Both the position numbers and the translations under genes were made by a program. Under the pieces are notes generated by a model. It was given only the letters and a program-made list of their open reading frames with translations. It did not search any database and was not told the DNA's origin. Positions 47,131-59,039 of a stretch of 64,000 bases of DNA are shown piece after piece (position 1 is the stretch's first letter; the number at the start of each line of letters is the position of its first letter). Origin of the DNA: Nageia nagi (taxonomy: Eukaryota; Pinophyta); NCBI GenBank assembly GCA_050084985.1, contig JBITNC010000001.1, positions 3,534,001 to 3,598,000 of the forward strand, read 5' to 3'.

Positions 47131-47686
47131 TATGCAAGGAATTCTTGTAGCAAACAAAACCATCAATCTATTTGAACAAATGAAATATGTGGGTGTTAAT
47201 TCAAATGATTACAATGATTACAAGGTATGCAAGGAATCCATCAAACTATTTTAATAAAGGGAATATGTAGGTATTAATATAGATGTAGGGTATGCAAGGA
47301 ATGGTTTTAGCAAGGAATCCATCAAACTATTTGAATAAATGGAATTATGTGGGCATTAATCTGTAGGGCATGCAAGGAATGGTTGTAACAAAGAAATCCA
47401 TCAAAGTATTTGATCAAATGGAATATGTGGGCATTAATCCACATGAAAGGTATACAAGGAATCATTATAGCAAGGAAGCCATCAAATTATTTAAATAAAT
47501 AGAATATGTGGGCACTAAGCCATATGACACACAAGAATCATTATAACAAGGAAGCCATAAAACTATTTGAACAAATGGAACATGTGGGCTTTAATCAAGA
47601 TGAAGGGTATGCAAAAATATTTGTAGCAATAAAGCCATCAAACTATTTGAATAAGAGGGATATGTAGGCATCTAGATGAAACAAAT
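47128..47686 (+). repeat. Seven tandem copies of one PPR sub-motif (about 76-82 bp)
   Basis: Units start near 47128, 47210, 47287, 47366, 47448, 47529 and 47605. Each encodes a decayed form of GYARNGCSKEAIKLFEQMEY then VGINPDE, the junction between two PPR helices in the neighbouring pseudogene (AKYARNGCNKKAIKLIE at 45355-45405). Unit lengths differ and break the frame. Confidence 0.8.
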
Positions 47687-47689
47687 AAC

Positions 47690-48430
47690 AAAATTTATTA
47701 TGTGGAGTGGTTTGTTGAGTTTATTTACAAGTTTGCAGGCAATGGTGATGGAGTCATTCTAGATGAAACCCTAACCTCTCTTTCTTACTTCTCGCCTCTC
47801 TTTCCAAAGAAAAAATAAATTGGAGTGGAATTCCTAATCTCTCTTTGAATGCCTTCATATTCTTCCAAGAAGAACTTTCTAGCTACAAAATCCATACATT
47901 CATTCATCTCTTAAGGAAAATGAGTCATTATGTCTTTTATTCTCTCTAATTCATCCAAATCTCCAACAAATTCCATATGATCTCCATTGACTGAATCGAT
48001 TGAAAAGCTAAATGGTATGCCATACTTTTGATAGTAATTAATATTACCTCTACTAATCTTCAACACAAATGATACCCTATATCGTGTATTACGATATAAG
48101 TGTGTGCATTCAAATCAACCCTTTGCTTCAAATCAATAACCCGTACTTAATTTTTCAACTTCCTTAAACCTAAATTAAATAAAGATATCTAGTTTGGGCA
48201 ATAAACATTAGCATGCATGCAAATATTTAATGATGCATTCTATGTAAGCCTTTACTTTTATTTTTTAATTTAAGGAATACAACAATTATAAACCTCTGTA
48301 GTAGTATATATTAGGATGTTTTATAGTTATCATTAAAAATTATTGCATATGAAAATATGCAAAGGTGGTTCAATGTCATTATTAAAAATCATCATCTATT
48401 TTTTATAACATGATGGTTATCATGCATTGT
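47690..48430. other. Right part of the CACTA element, no gene
   Basis: AT-rich sequence with subterminal repeats near the terminus; no protein similarity seen. Confidence 0.4.
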
Positions 48431-50929
48431 AAAAAAGTCATCATAAATTAGCCACCTTAGAAGCCCAATTTTTGTGTAATGGTTTCTCTCCATCAACAAG
48501 ACAAATGACTCTCACCAAAGGCTCTACCACTTGGAAAAATATTTAAATTCAATATAAATTTTGAATAAAAAAAAATTAAAGTTTTAATCTTACAAGTTAT
48601 AGTTTGTAGTTGTATCTTAGTGGGATCCTTCATGACCATCCAAAAGGGATCCTTATTTAATATATAATAGATTTTATTCTATTGGGTGGTGCCTTTGAAC
48701 TTGGATCTAGCCTTTGTGAGACACTCATCATTAACAAATATCTTCTTCAATGCCCCCATATATATCAAATTGGGATTCATTTATGTTTATAAAATTTATT
48801 ATTAAAGTTAGTTAATAAAAAATAATAATTGAAAATAAATAAGAATTATCATGTGTATGGTACTATGAGTATGAAGTTATAATTTATCAACATGTGATTG
48901 GAAGAGACTGTATTTTAATTAAAAGTTATGATAAATCATGTAATTCCATGTCATGTTATCTCCTTGCCACTAGTCTATTACCGCATAAATGTATTTAATC
49001 ACAGTATTTGCCTTCTCAAGAATCAACATCACCCAAGACAATTTGCCAATCCTAAAATCAAAAATCAATGCAATAGGTTGCAAATGGGATCCATAGAAGT
49101 GTATGGTATTTATTATCCAATAACTTTCTTGGTGACTTATAAGTTGAATCATTATTCATGATGATTTGGATAACAATTTTAGCTCACACATCATCTATTA
49201 TATCACCCAACAAGGTTGTAAGATGTCCCCTCTTCACCCTCGAATATGCATTTATGTATCTCAAAAATACAATGCCATCATATGAGGTAACCAAGAAATT
49301 TGAGAAGTATATATGCCTTCCCATCTTCCCAACCATGTAACATAGTCTTGTAGCCCAATGTCTACCAAACCTCATGTTGCTTATCAAGAAAAATTTGAAT
49401 GTCTTGTATAGAGTATTCAAGGAAATGAACCCTCAAATCATGATATGTGTATAACTTAAATCTTGTATTGCATGTTGTAATAGAATCTATTATGCCCCAT
49501 TAGTATAGATACCTTGCCACATTGAATGAGAAGCTTAAAAAAAACTAGAATGTGATTATCACCTTCCTGGTTGCCTTAAGTTTTTCCCCATTCCTTACAG
49601 TCATAACATGCAATGTGGGTTATGACCTTAGAGTGGAACATGCAATAAAAAAGGATTTATGAGTACCACACTCAAGGTTTGCAACTAAGATAGTATTAGA
49701 GCTAGTGCAACCACTACCAACTCCAAACCCAATAAATGGTGGTGGCGTATATGTGGTATTGATACCTATCACTTCAGAGGGCTTGCTATGGCCTCACTAT
49801 ATTTCCTTTTTAGTTCCTTCTTCTCATTAAAATAAATAATAATTACATTTCACACTTGATCAACATCAATGGGAACATTAGGGTATGGTCTAAATTCTTT
49901 CCTCAATATCCTGGTTAAGTAATGCTTGAGGTACTTTATGCCTCCTATCATCTTCATGTCATGGAAGCTACATATTAGGTCCCCTTTTGATGGTCCCATA
50001 TTTACTATATTTCCATGATGTATTTTTCTTCCCTGAGGATAGACTAGTCATTATCATGGATTCAAGTAGCTAAACAAGGAAAAATAAAAAATAATCACAT
50101 ACAAAAATTAGATGTAAATTTTAAATACAAGAAAAAACTTAAAAAAAATTTAGTAAACCATATTTATTATTTTTTAATTTTGTGATTTTAAAAAATAATC
50201 ACAAACTAAAAAAAAAGTAAACCCTAATTTTTTTCCTTAAGTTTATGATTGTAATTTGCAATGACAAACTAAAAATAAAATATAGTAAACCCTAGTTTTT
50301 TTTCTTAAGTTTATGATTGTAATTTGCAATCACAAACTTAAAAAATAGAAACACTAGTTATCCTACTGCCAATTTTAAATTTTTATCAAATAATAACAAA
50401 TCTACAAAATCTTATTGCTTATTTTTATAAAACTAAAAGAAAAAATAAAAACCCCAAAATAATGTTTAAAATAAGCAAAATGGAAAATAAATGATAAAAA
50501 ATAATATAAAATATAGAGAAATAATTTTATTTACCTCAATTCTTTAGGTTGTGGGTGTGTTGGTGTCACTTAATGGGTGTTATATTCTTTACAACTCAAA
50601 GAAAGTTTATTATAATGGAGAGAAATCATGTTAAGTTGTAAAATATCTCTTACCCTCTCTTTCACCTTTCACCTAGTAGCTATAAATTGCAAAATGATAA
50701 ATGGGAGGGGTGGGAAGGAGGGGGCCTTACTTAGTTTTTAAGTCACTTTTTCATGTATTTTGTTCTCTAGAATTTGGTGAATCCGAGCATTAGGATTTTT
50801 TGAACTTATCGAGAGTCACCAAATTTGGTGATTATGAGTTGTCTAAACTTGCTAGAGCCCACTCGAGACTCAAACTCTCAATTTCTAATGAGTTTCGATA
50901 AGTTTTAACTCATTGCTTATAATTTTTAT

Positions 50930-52420
50930 GCTCCACTCATGAACATATGATAAAAAAGAAATCAGTAGTTTGGACTACTAATTAACATGAAGGAAATTAA
51001 GTAAAATAATTCATACATATTTAAATTAAATTTTACTGATAAAATGCTTCCAAAAGCTAGAATGCATAAATGATATTACCATACCTAAATGGCAACTATA
51101 TACCCCAAACATTATAATATATGTGTTAACATCTAAAATAGAATTTTAATTTAATTAACATACACCTTTTAGGTATCTAGAATGAATTGTTTATTTGAGT
51201 GATTTATTCTTATTTGGAGTATTGTGTCATAGAAAATTTTAGCAGATAATAGCCTTAATTTTAGGAAATCAAATAGAAAATATTGGTATCTTTGCCTTAA
51301 AACTATCTTTTATTTTTATATTTTTAAGAATATAGTCAACATTACTAAATGGGTTTTGATAAATATTGCCTTAAATTTATAAACGAAGTCATTTATTTCA
51401 AGAAATTAGCATTGTATATAAATAATAAGCAATTATTTGTGCATATCATATTCTAGTAATTTGTATCAATGGATAACAACATTATTTGCAATACAAATTG
51501 CATGAATTAAGTTATAGTTTATAGCCAAGGAAACTAAGACATTTTTTTGAATTTATCCATAGTACTAAATTGTCATAATGATAAATAGATACGAGTTTAT
51601 AAAATAATTTTTGGGGGTCACCCTTAAAAGTTACTTTGTTGTGCACTCTCACTACCTTTATGTTTTATGGAAATAGGTCGATCTAGAGATAATCCCAAGA
51701 AGGTGTCTTGGCATTAAAACTTGATAAGCCCAAGGAGGATCCTTGGCACTAGACCTATTGCCTATAAAGGAAGTGAAGGGTTATGCATCATTTATCATGA
51801 CATAATTTGGATCCTTGATACATGGTAAGAGAAATACTCTTAACCAATGTTCTTCAATGATACCTATCATATTTGGATTTTGTTATACTCAAGCATACTT
51901 CATTCCTATGATCACTTGATCCATCACATGGAAAAAACTTAGCTTCAAAGTAGATCTCACAATGATGATTAAAGGTTTCTCTGTGGGTCACCAAGTGATG
52001 GTTCTCCAAGGAGGTTTGGTCTGGTGGTCTCCTTCACAAGAATAGTTCATCGATGACTTATTTGAGTTAGGTGTAACCTACAATCTCTACAATAGGTAAA
52101 GTAATAGGTTGATAAGTTCATTTGAATTCAACTTTGATAGGTTAAGGTTAATTGAGCATTCTATGTTGTTATCATCATATTGGTTTGCTTAAGTTAATAA
52201 TAGGATTATGATATCTATTAATTCCTCTATGATTGGTTGTAACTTAATATTATAATTAACCCTAATATCTAACCATAAATTAATTATTTTGGTTATAATA
52301 ATTGGTGAACTCAACTTTATTTTGAAACATCACTTTTTCTTTTGATCCACTAGTTGCACCAAAAGCCCTAGGATTTTTAGATAGAGCTAATACTTTGTTT
52401 CAAGTATTTTATAATGGAGG
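50930..52420. other. AT-rich DNA, nothing recognised
   Basis: Short broken plus frames near 51670-52080 lack identifiable motifs. No repeat boundary found. Confidence 0.3.
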
Positions 52421-52423
52421 ATG

Positions 52424-53640
52424 TAAATATATATTATGTTCAAGATAACCTTGAATGCAATATTCCAAATCTTAATTAGAATAAATAAAAAAAGAATCAA
52501 CATAAGGATGAACCTAGAAGACAAAGTGAAAGATTGCAATTATTGTGTCAACAAAAGCAATATAATAAGGTGGTAGAAGAAAAAGCACATTCTAATTTTG
52601 AAGAGAAATCATATGAAAGTTATATCAAGGAAGAAGTTGATCATTCTCAAGATCTGATAAATTTAAGAGTTAAGGTGGTAGATGCTAGATCTGAAACAAT
52701 TAAAGACTTAGATAAAGAAAATCAACAAGTTGTCTATCTTATTTTAACCAGATCTCTATCACTGTATATATATGTGTGTGTGTGTGTGTGTGTTGTGCAT
52801 GTTGGAAACATGTGAGAGTGATCCTAAAGTAAAAAATCAAAGAGGAATAACCCATAAAAGTAGAAAAGATATTACCATGATGCCTTGAACCCAAAGTATA
52901 AGTACTTTGACTCACCTAAGGAAATTATACCCTTGGATTTTTAGCTACTCATGGCAAATGTAAAGCCAAAAATAATGACTCTTATGATTCCTAAGTAAGA
53001 TAAAAAAGATGTACTTAATATTTCATTCCCTAATGGTGATGATACATAGGATGATAATGTTCTAATTATACAGGTAGTTTTTCCTCAGGAAATGAATTTA
53101 GGTCCTACCCTTTAGATTGAGTATTTTGTGGAAGTTGCACAAGAATATACTTCTTCAAAATAGATTATTAAGAATAACGATCCTCAAACATCAAAGGTTA
53201 ATGAGCAAAGGGAGCAATTAGTATTGTGAGAGGTATTTTTAGATCATGATGATCGATCGTAGTATCATGAAGACCTTATCATAAATGATGGCCTTATTCA
53301 TGAAGATTTAGTTGACATCACAAATACTAGATCAATTAAAGCAATAAGTATGCAAGATAAATGTCATGCAAAGTTAGATAAAGTAGTTGAGTATGGTTTA
53401 AAATTAAGACTTGGTTGGACTGATGAGGAATAAAAAATTTTAAGGAAAGAATTAACTCAACTTCAATTTTATATTAATTTTAAAATTAATTTATTTGTTG
53501 ATAAAGTAGAAATGATGGATCATTTGATTAATACTTTAGAGCAAGAAAAATATCATCGATTTTGTCTATTTCAAGTAATGCCTAAAGATAAAAGGAGTTA
53601 CTAGAATAATATCTAAATGTAAAAAAGCTCAACCAAGTGA
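52424..53640 (+). pseudogene. Decayed ORF of unknown type upstream of G
   Basis: A plus frame with scattered stops. It holds KSYESYIKEEVDHSQDLI and LRVKVVDARSETIKDLDKEN (52605-52725), an interrupting (TG)n tract, then KCHAKLDKVVEYGLKLRLGW and LRKELTQLQFYINFK (53360-53485). It is glutamate/lysine-rich and coiled-coil-like. It could be the tail of an accessory ORF lying in or before the 5' LTR of G, but I could not align it with the C or D ORFs. Confidence 0.3.
52765..52793. repeat. (TA)n/(TG)n microsatellite
   Basis: A short TATATATA run followed by about nine TG repeats. Confidence 0.9.
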
Positions 53641-53694
53641 TGTATGAGAAACATTTTCTCAATTAAAGAATCAAGAGGATTTCTTGATGGTACT

Positions 53695-55290
53695 TGTTGG
53701 GATGTTTTTCTTTGCACTTACAAATACCACCTAGGTGATAACTGGGAAAGGGCATTGTATATGCATACATAGCCTAACACCCTAGTGGTTTCCTAGTGTG
53801 TATTGTTCTTATTTGTCTAAAAGAAGAGTATTTTAGCAAGCTTATGAACAATTTTGATGAGAATACGCACTAATTATAACAATCTCCAAACATGATGTTA
53901 GCAAAGTATAAGCGAGTATTAGTTTCATCTAAAGCCAAACTCCAGGAGTAGTGATGTTAGTAGGTAATACTAAAAGTTTTATGGTAGCTAAGTTAGGTGT
54001 TCTAGGACATAAAAGGAGGTGATGTTAGCAGATAATGCTAAAAGTTCCATGATAGCTAACTTAGCTGTTCTAGGACATAAAAGGAGGTGATGTCAGCAGA
54101 GTAGAGGTGAGTATTATTTTTGTCTAAAATCAAACTCTAGGAGTAGTGATGTTAAGAAGCAATGCTAAAAGTTTTACAATAGCTGAGTCATGTGTTATAG
54201 AGCATGAAAGGATGTAACATTAGCAAAGTAAATTGAAACCCAATTTGGCCAAAAGAACAGATCCGAAGAAGGATGACATCATGAGAAAAACTAAGATCTC
54301 CCGAAGTAACTTGCTTCACCTTACAAAGGCATAAAAAGGAAGTGATGTCAACAAAAGTAAAAAACCTCCAAAATCAAAGTTTAAAGATTGATGATGTTCG
54401 ATGTAACAAAAGGAATCTTTGTCTAAACAAAACTTCACCAAAGGACTTTGAAATGTGTGCTAAAGATCGAGAAGGCTTCAAAATAACCACTAGAAGATGA
54501 AGAAACTTCAAAATCATCATAATAAGTCAGAAAATATTTTGTAATTGTAATACAGGTTCAAATAGCACTCAAGAAACATGGTCATCATAATTTAGAGGTA
54601 GCTACAGTGTTAGATCTTTCAATTTTTAGGAATAAAATGCCATGTGGTAGAGATAGTTAAACTATTTATTAAAACAAGACTAGAATCTTTGGGCCATTTT
54701 GTAACTATTTTATTTCAATCATTCTATAACTGCTCTAGTTTAGTATAAATTTAGTTGAAGATAGAGAAAAAGGGTTAGAATCCCTAATATTGCCCCTTGT
54801 ATTTATTTCTAAAGACCTTTTGTTATATTAACTATACAATGCCATCTTGACCTTTCTTGTCCAACACTTGGTGTTATTATTCTTAATCTAGTTATATTGT
54901 GGCAAGTAATAGATATTTTCTGAATGATAACAATGAGTTGTTGGTATAACTATGTCTGCTTATATGGAAGAGTTAAGTTGAAGAATAATTTAGAGAATGA
55001 AAGCTTACACCATGGATTTTACACTAGATTCTTGCCAAGGTTTCATGCTATGTGAAAGCTTGCATTGAACTAGTGATTTGCCCCTTTGCTTTACTCTTGC
55101 TCCTTATCCCTTTTGTATCATTTCTCACACTACCCTCTTTTGTTTCTTTCTTGTTATTTGCTCTTTTCACCTGTACCTAATAGATAAGGAACTGACCTAC
55201 TCCAAAGATCAGGTTACTATGTTAGCCTGTTCATGATATACTTTGGTTGAATTATCCAAAAGCATATATATTATGCAATTTCCATCAATA
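53695..55290 (+). repeat. Probable 5' LTR or leader of element G (limits uncertain)
   Basis: It begins with a candidate TGTTGGGATG start and ends before TTGGCATGCCCAATGGGACC (about 55303-55322), which looks like a primer-binding region. Inside are imperfect tandem repeats of about 70 bp (53951, 54019, 54147, part at 54089), a GCCATGTGGTAG motif recalling the A/B/C regulatory block, and a TATA-like AGTATAAATTTAG near 54736. No matching 3' LTR is in the window. Confidence 0.4.
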
Positions 55291-55437
55291 ATATATCTTT
55301 TTGGCATGCCCAATGGGACCCAAAAAATTTCATTAACAACTCTACTAGAAGCATTATTAATGGTATGTATCAAAGTAAATTTTATAGTTATTATTGCTAC
55401 TTCCTGAACCTAAATTCTTTAGTTACTACAAGAGTTT

Positions 55438-56640
55438 ATGTGGACAAGATCAAAATCCAAAGAAACTAAAGAGGTCCCAAATTTTAAAGAACTTGGTACT
55501 CCCAAAAGAAAGACCCTGATCAAGTCTAGATCTTTGGGTAGTATCAACACTTTAGAATCTCCATTCAAACTAGTACCATTCAACCTTCATACTAGAACTA
55601 TTCCTCCTAAAATGGCTAATCTTGCTCCAAATATCTATCTTGCATGGGATTATGGGGTACCTTTGGCTCTAGCTACATTGCATGATATCCTAGGAAACAT
55701 CTTTAAAACTCTACCTAAGTTTTATGCCACCATGGAGAAGATAGCCTATGAACATTGTGTGGATGTAACCAGTTTGGATAAGCTCCATAATATTCATCAT
55801 GAAGATGTCATGGTAAGACTGCTAGCATAATCTTTCAAGGGCAAGGTCCTTGATTGGTATAGAAGCCTTGCTAGTGGATCTATAACTTCCTAGGCTTAGT
55901 TGGCAAAGCCTTTCATCCTAGAATTTAATGAAGTAGGAGATCCCTTCTCCTTTCTAACTCAGCTCACCTCTATCAAAAGATATGAACATGAGAATATTCC
56001 AAATTTTAATATTAGGTTCCAAAAATCTTGGAAAAGAGTTTTGATATCGGTTAGGACCCAACAATCTCAAGCTTTGATGTATTATTTGAGAGCCTTTCCC
56101 CTAGATATCTTTTTGTAAATTCAAAATTCTGGAGTGATCACTTTTTTGGAAGTCTATAGAGAAGCAGTGTTTGTTGAAGCTTACCTCATTTCAATAGGTA
56201 AACTACCCAGTCGCATGCCAATGCCATACTTTCTAATGTTACCACAAACCAAGTAATAAGACCCTCAATAATTTGTATAGCCTCACCTCTGGCTAATTCC
56301 TACACCAGTTCAATAGTTTCCATTAGCCTTGCCTACCCTAAGAGCTCCTCTGGCTTTACTAGCCCCACATCAGTTAGGAATAAATCAAGTAGCTTCCTCT
56401 CAAAGCAAGATATAAGAATTGAAAGCTTTATGTAGGAACATGGAAAACTAGATCACCCTTTTGATTAGATAAAATAATGCCAGGAGATTCCCATATCCAA
56501 TTGTAGAAAAAGTTCAAAATTAGCATGTGTTAGTAGAGGATACAGATCAAGCTTCTTCTTTCAGATAGATAGTAGACTTATGTTTAGCTTGAAATGATGC
56601 TCATAAATAAACTTCTTACCCTATATATCAATATAAAGAG
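55438..56640 (+). pseudogene. Gag of element G
   Basis: ATG at 55438 (MWTRSKSKETKEVPNFKEL), open for 130 codons. Then, across stops, the gag core: GKVLDWYRSLASGSI (55832-55875), LAKPFILEFNEVGDPFSFL, SIKRYEHENIPNFNIRFQK (55970-56030), YLRAFPLDIF. It is followed by a proline-rich, stop-containing linker. The pattern fits the non-chromovirus Tat/Athila side of plant Ty3/gypsy. Decayed. Confidence 0.75.
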
Positions 56641-56937
56641 TACTTATCTAAAATCGAAGGAATTCCTTCACCTACCATAGCTGATGATATGAGTCAAAAT
56701 GTAAATTTGATGAATTTTGCCCCAACCGATGTAGGTGTTTTTACTATAGAAACAAGGTCTACAAAAAGGCCTCATGTATCAAATCTACCAGATAAAAGAG
56801 TTGAATTTCTAAAAGGTCATGATTTAGTAACCTCCAAGAAGCTTGGTATATCTCCTAATTCTACGAATATGATAATCCAAAAAGAAGTTGCATCTCATAA
56901 ATTTCTAGTTTTGGAAGTTAGACAAATGCCTAAAGTT

Positions 56938-57543
56938 GATGAAGTTGGTGACCATATGATCTAGAAGTTAAGGTTTCCCTCACTCACCAAGAATTAAAGG
57001 AGAAATGATACTCAAAAAGTTCAGTAAAGATTTGCTAAGAAAGATGGTAAGCCTCTATTCATTCATGATTTCAATATTATGGAAGAATTAAAGAGAACCC
57101 CATCAAAGATATCTTTATTTGATGCCTTAAAAATCCCTAGGCAAATTGATTTACTAAGGGCATCCATTATAGCATTAATTGAAGGAATGGATAGGGTGTT
57201 AAATTTGTTTGAGACATCCAAATATGTAATGATACTAAAAAATTTGATGAAGTTGGTGACCAGATGATCTAGAAGTTAAGGTTTCCCTCACTCACCAAGA
57301 ATTAAAGGAGGAATGATACTCAAAAATTTAACCAAAGATTTGCTAAGAAAGATGGTAACCCTCTATTCATTCATGATTTCAATATTATGGAAGAAATAAA
57401 GAGAACCCCATCAAAGATATCTTTATTTGATGCCTTAAAAATCCCTAGGCAAATTGATTTACTAAGGGCATCCAGTATAGCATTAAATGAAGGAATGGAT
57501 AGGGTGTTAAATTTGTTTGAGACATCCAAATATGTAAGAATGG
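56938..57543 (+). repeat. 308-bp tandem duplication in G
   Basis: GATGAAGTTGGTGACC recurs at 56938 and 57246; the copies differ at few positions. Both encode KRTPSKISLFDALKIPRQID. The period is not a multiple of three, so the duplication breaks the frame before the protease. Confidence 0.9.
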
Positions 57544-57562
57544 AAAAAAATAACCACCAGCT

Positions 57563-58009
57563 TTGTATATGACTTTAGAGGTTGATGGGTATGTGCTACA
57601 TAACTATCTAGTCGATTCTGGAGTAGCCACTACCATCATGCCTAAAGTAGTATGTGATGTAATGGGGCGACCTCTTACAAAAACATCCATAAGACTATTG
57701 CAGTTAGACTCAACCCTAGTTAAAATTGTTAGGGTTATCAAAGATATAGTTCTAAAGATACATAAGTGTCCTTCTATGGTCATCACTCAAGAAATTGTAT
57801 TAGTTGAACTTCCTCCTCTTTTCAGGTTATGTCTATCTAAGGAGTTCATAGCAAAAATAGGGGGTTATTTAGTAATGGATTACACTCATTATTTAATTAC
57901 TTATGGATACAAGAGAGTAAGGTTGGATAATGAAAAAATTTCTAATGTTCATGTAGAAAAGAAGGAGGAGATCAATGCAATCCTGAGTGAGTTGGAAGAG
58001 AGTGAGTAG
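57563..58009 (+). pseudogene. Aspartic protease region of G
   Basis: An open frame of 148 codons. The catalytic motif LVDSGVATTIMPKVV (57610-57655) keeps D-S-G; GRPLTKTSIRLLQLDSTLVK and the C-terminal LPPLFRLCLSKEFIAKIGG follow. Retropepsin-type protease that would process Gag-Pol. Isolated from gag by the tandem duplication and a stop. Confidence 0.8.
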
Positions 58010-58140
58010 TTGTTGGAATAATTATGAATTGAAGATCCCATGTTTATGAATATGCTTAGAACCATTTATGACATGGAGTTTGGAAATTATTATTTGATGG
58101 AATCAGAGCCTTTCATCCCAAAGCTCACCAGTGAAGAGTC

Positions 58141-58555
58141 AAAAAAGGTGAAGTCTGGGAAATGTTCTTTGATGGAGCTAGATCTAAAAATGGGTTAGGT
58201 ACTAGGATTGTCCTAATTGATCCAATGGGAAAAATTTATAAATTCTCATACAGGATCATATGGATGTGCACCAATAATGTGGCTGAGTATGAAGCCCTTT
58301 TCCTTGCTCTGGATCAAGTAATTAAAATGCAAATCTACTATGTGAAAATTAAAGGAGACTCAAAGTTAATTGTAAACCAAGTCATAGACAAGTGCTCTAT
58401 TAAACACCATTATTTAAAGTCTTATAGGAATAGAGTGTGGGATCTCTTTAAAAGTTTTGAAGCTTAGCACATACAATCCATTCCAAGGAGGTTGAACCAA
58501 GAATTTGATGCACTAGCTCAAATGGGAGCCAGTTTTGATCCCACCAACGACTAAT
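58141..58555 (+). pseudogene. Archaeal-type RNase H of G, located before RT
   Basis: The frame 58162-58467 (101 codons) holds FFDGARSKNGLGTRIVLIDP, NNVAEYEALFLALDQV, VKIKGDSKLIVNQV. After a stop it continues with QEFDALAQMGASFDPTN. The D, E, D and final D of the RNase H site are visible. This is the second RNase H typical of Tat-lineage elements. Its place between protease and RT differs from the RT-RH-aRH-INT order of Ogre and Retand elements. Confidence 0.75.
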
Positions 58556-59039
58556 TTTGGGAAAAGGGGGTTCAACTTATCTTTAGACCTTGTGTTCTAG
58601 ATAATGATTCCTTTTGGCAAGTCTTTAGAGATGAGGCCCAAATCAATAATTTTTTTCTATAGCATTCTATGTGTCATGAGGTAGGAGAAGAAGATGCTAA
58701 CATCTTTTGAAGAACAAGATACAATCCAATTGAACAACAATATAATTCCTAGAGATCTGATTCCATTCAAAGGGTTGTTCAATAGAAATGATCAAGTAAG
58801 AAGAAAGAGTATAATTATACACCATGATAATCGTAAGAAGTATGAAATTCTTCTCGAAATTTTTTTAAAAATTGGCATATGTAACAACCCCAATCAAATC
58901 AAAGAGATTATTTAGTTGTGCAGAGTTTTTGCTAATATAATTGCATGGTCGTATGATGATCTAAATGTTTTTGATAAATTTGTAATTCAACATATGATAG
59001 AATTGATTAAATATGCCAAGCCTATTAGAAAAAAGCAAA

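Larger units (their letters stand above)
43723..48481 (+). mobile_element. CACTA-type element carrying PPR-DYW fragments
   Basis: The left end CACTACACCAAAATTGTG and the inverted right end CATTACACAAAAATTGGG agree over about 24 of 29 bases, typical of plant CACTA/EnSpm termini. The 3-bp flanks are GTT on both sides (43720-43722, 48482-48484). Closing the gap restores the hAT reading frame. Subterminal GATGGTTATAAACC-like repeats occur near both ends. No CACTA transposase is visible; the cargo is PPR sequence. Non-autonomous, 4,759 bp. Confidence 0.75.
42690..50050 (-). pseudogene. hAT transposase with BED finger and DUF659-type core
   Basis: Read on the minus strand. A BED-like finger near 50000-49890 (DLICSFHDMKMIGGIKYLKH, PYPNVPIDV) comes first. 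The DUF659 core lies at 49420-49030 (IYFSNFLVTSYDGIVFLRYI, VIQIIMNNDSTYKSPRKLL, WIPFATYCIDF). Next are VEPLVRVICLVDGEK at 48530-48485 and, after the CACTA insertion, PPMDYVYESMYKAK and AKYHPIWDLIDHHW (43722-43610). The dimerisation domain (CNWCIFEHVHYKKINKL, QKLNDLMFVHYNLLPH) is at about 43180-43070, followed by an acidic tail (42910-42750). Order and motifs match plant hAT transposases. Many stops; dead. Confidence 0.8.
42257..50915 (-). mobile_element. Degraded hAT transposon (split by a CACTA element)
   Basis: Suggested limits rest on flanks CTTACAAC (42249-42256) and CTTATAAT (50916-50923), six of eight matching, with short imperfect inverted ends (CATAGTTGTCAGACTC and CAATGAGTTAAAACTT). 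The transposase remnants inside are convincing; the ends are tentative. Without the CACTA insertion the element would be about 3.9 kb, normal for hAT. Confidence 0.5.
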
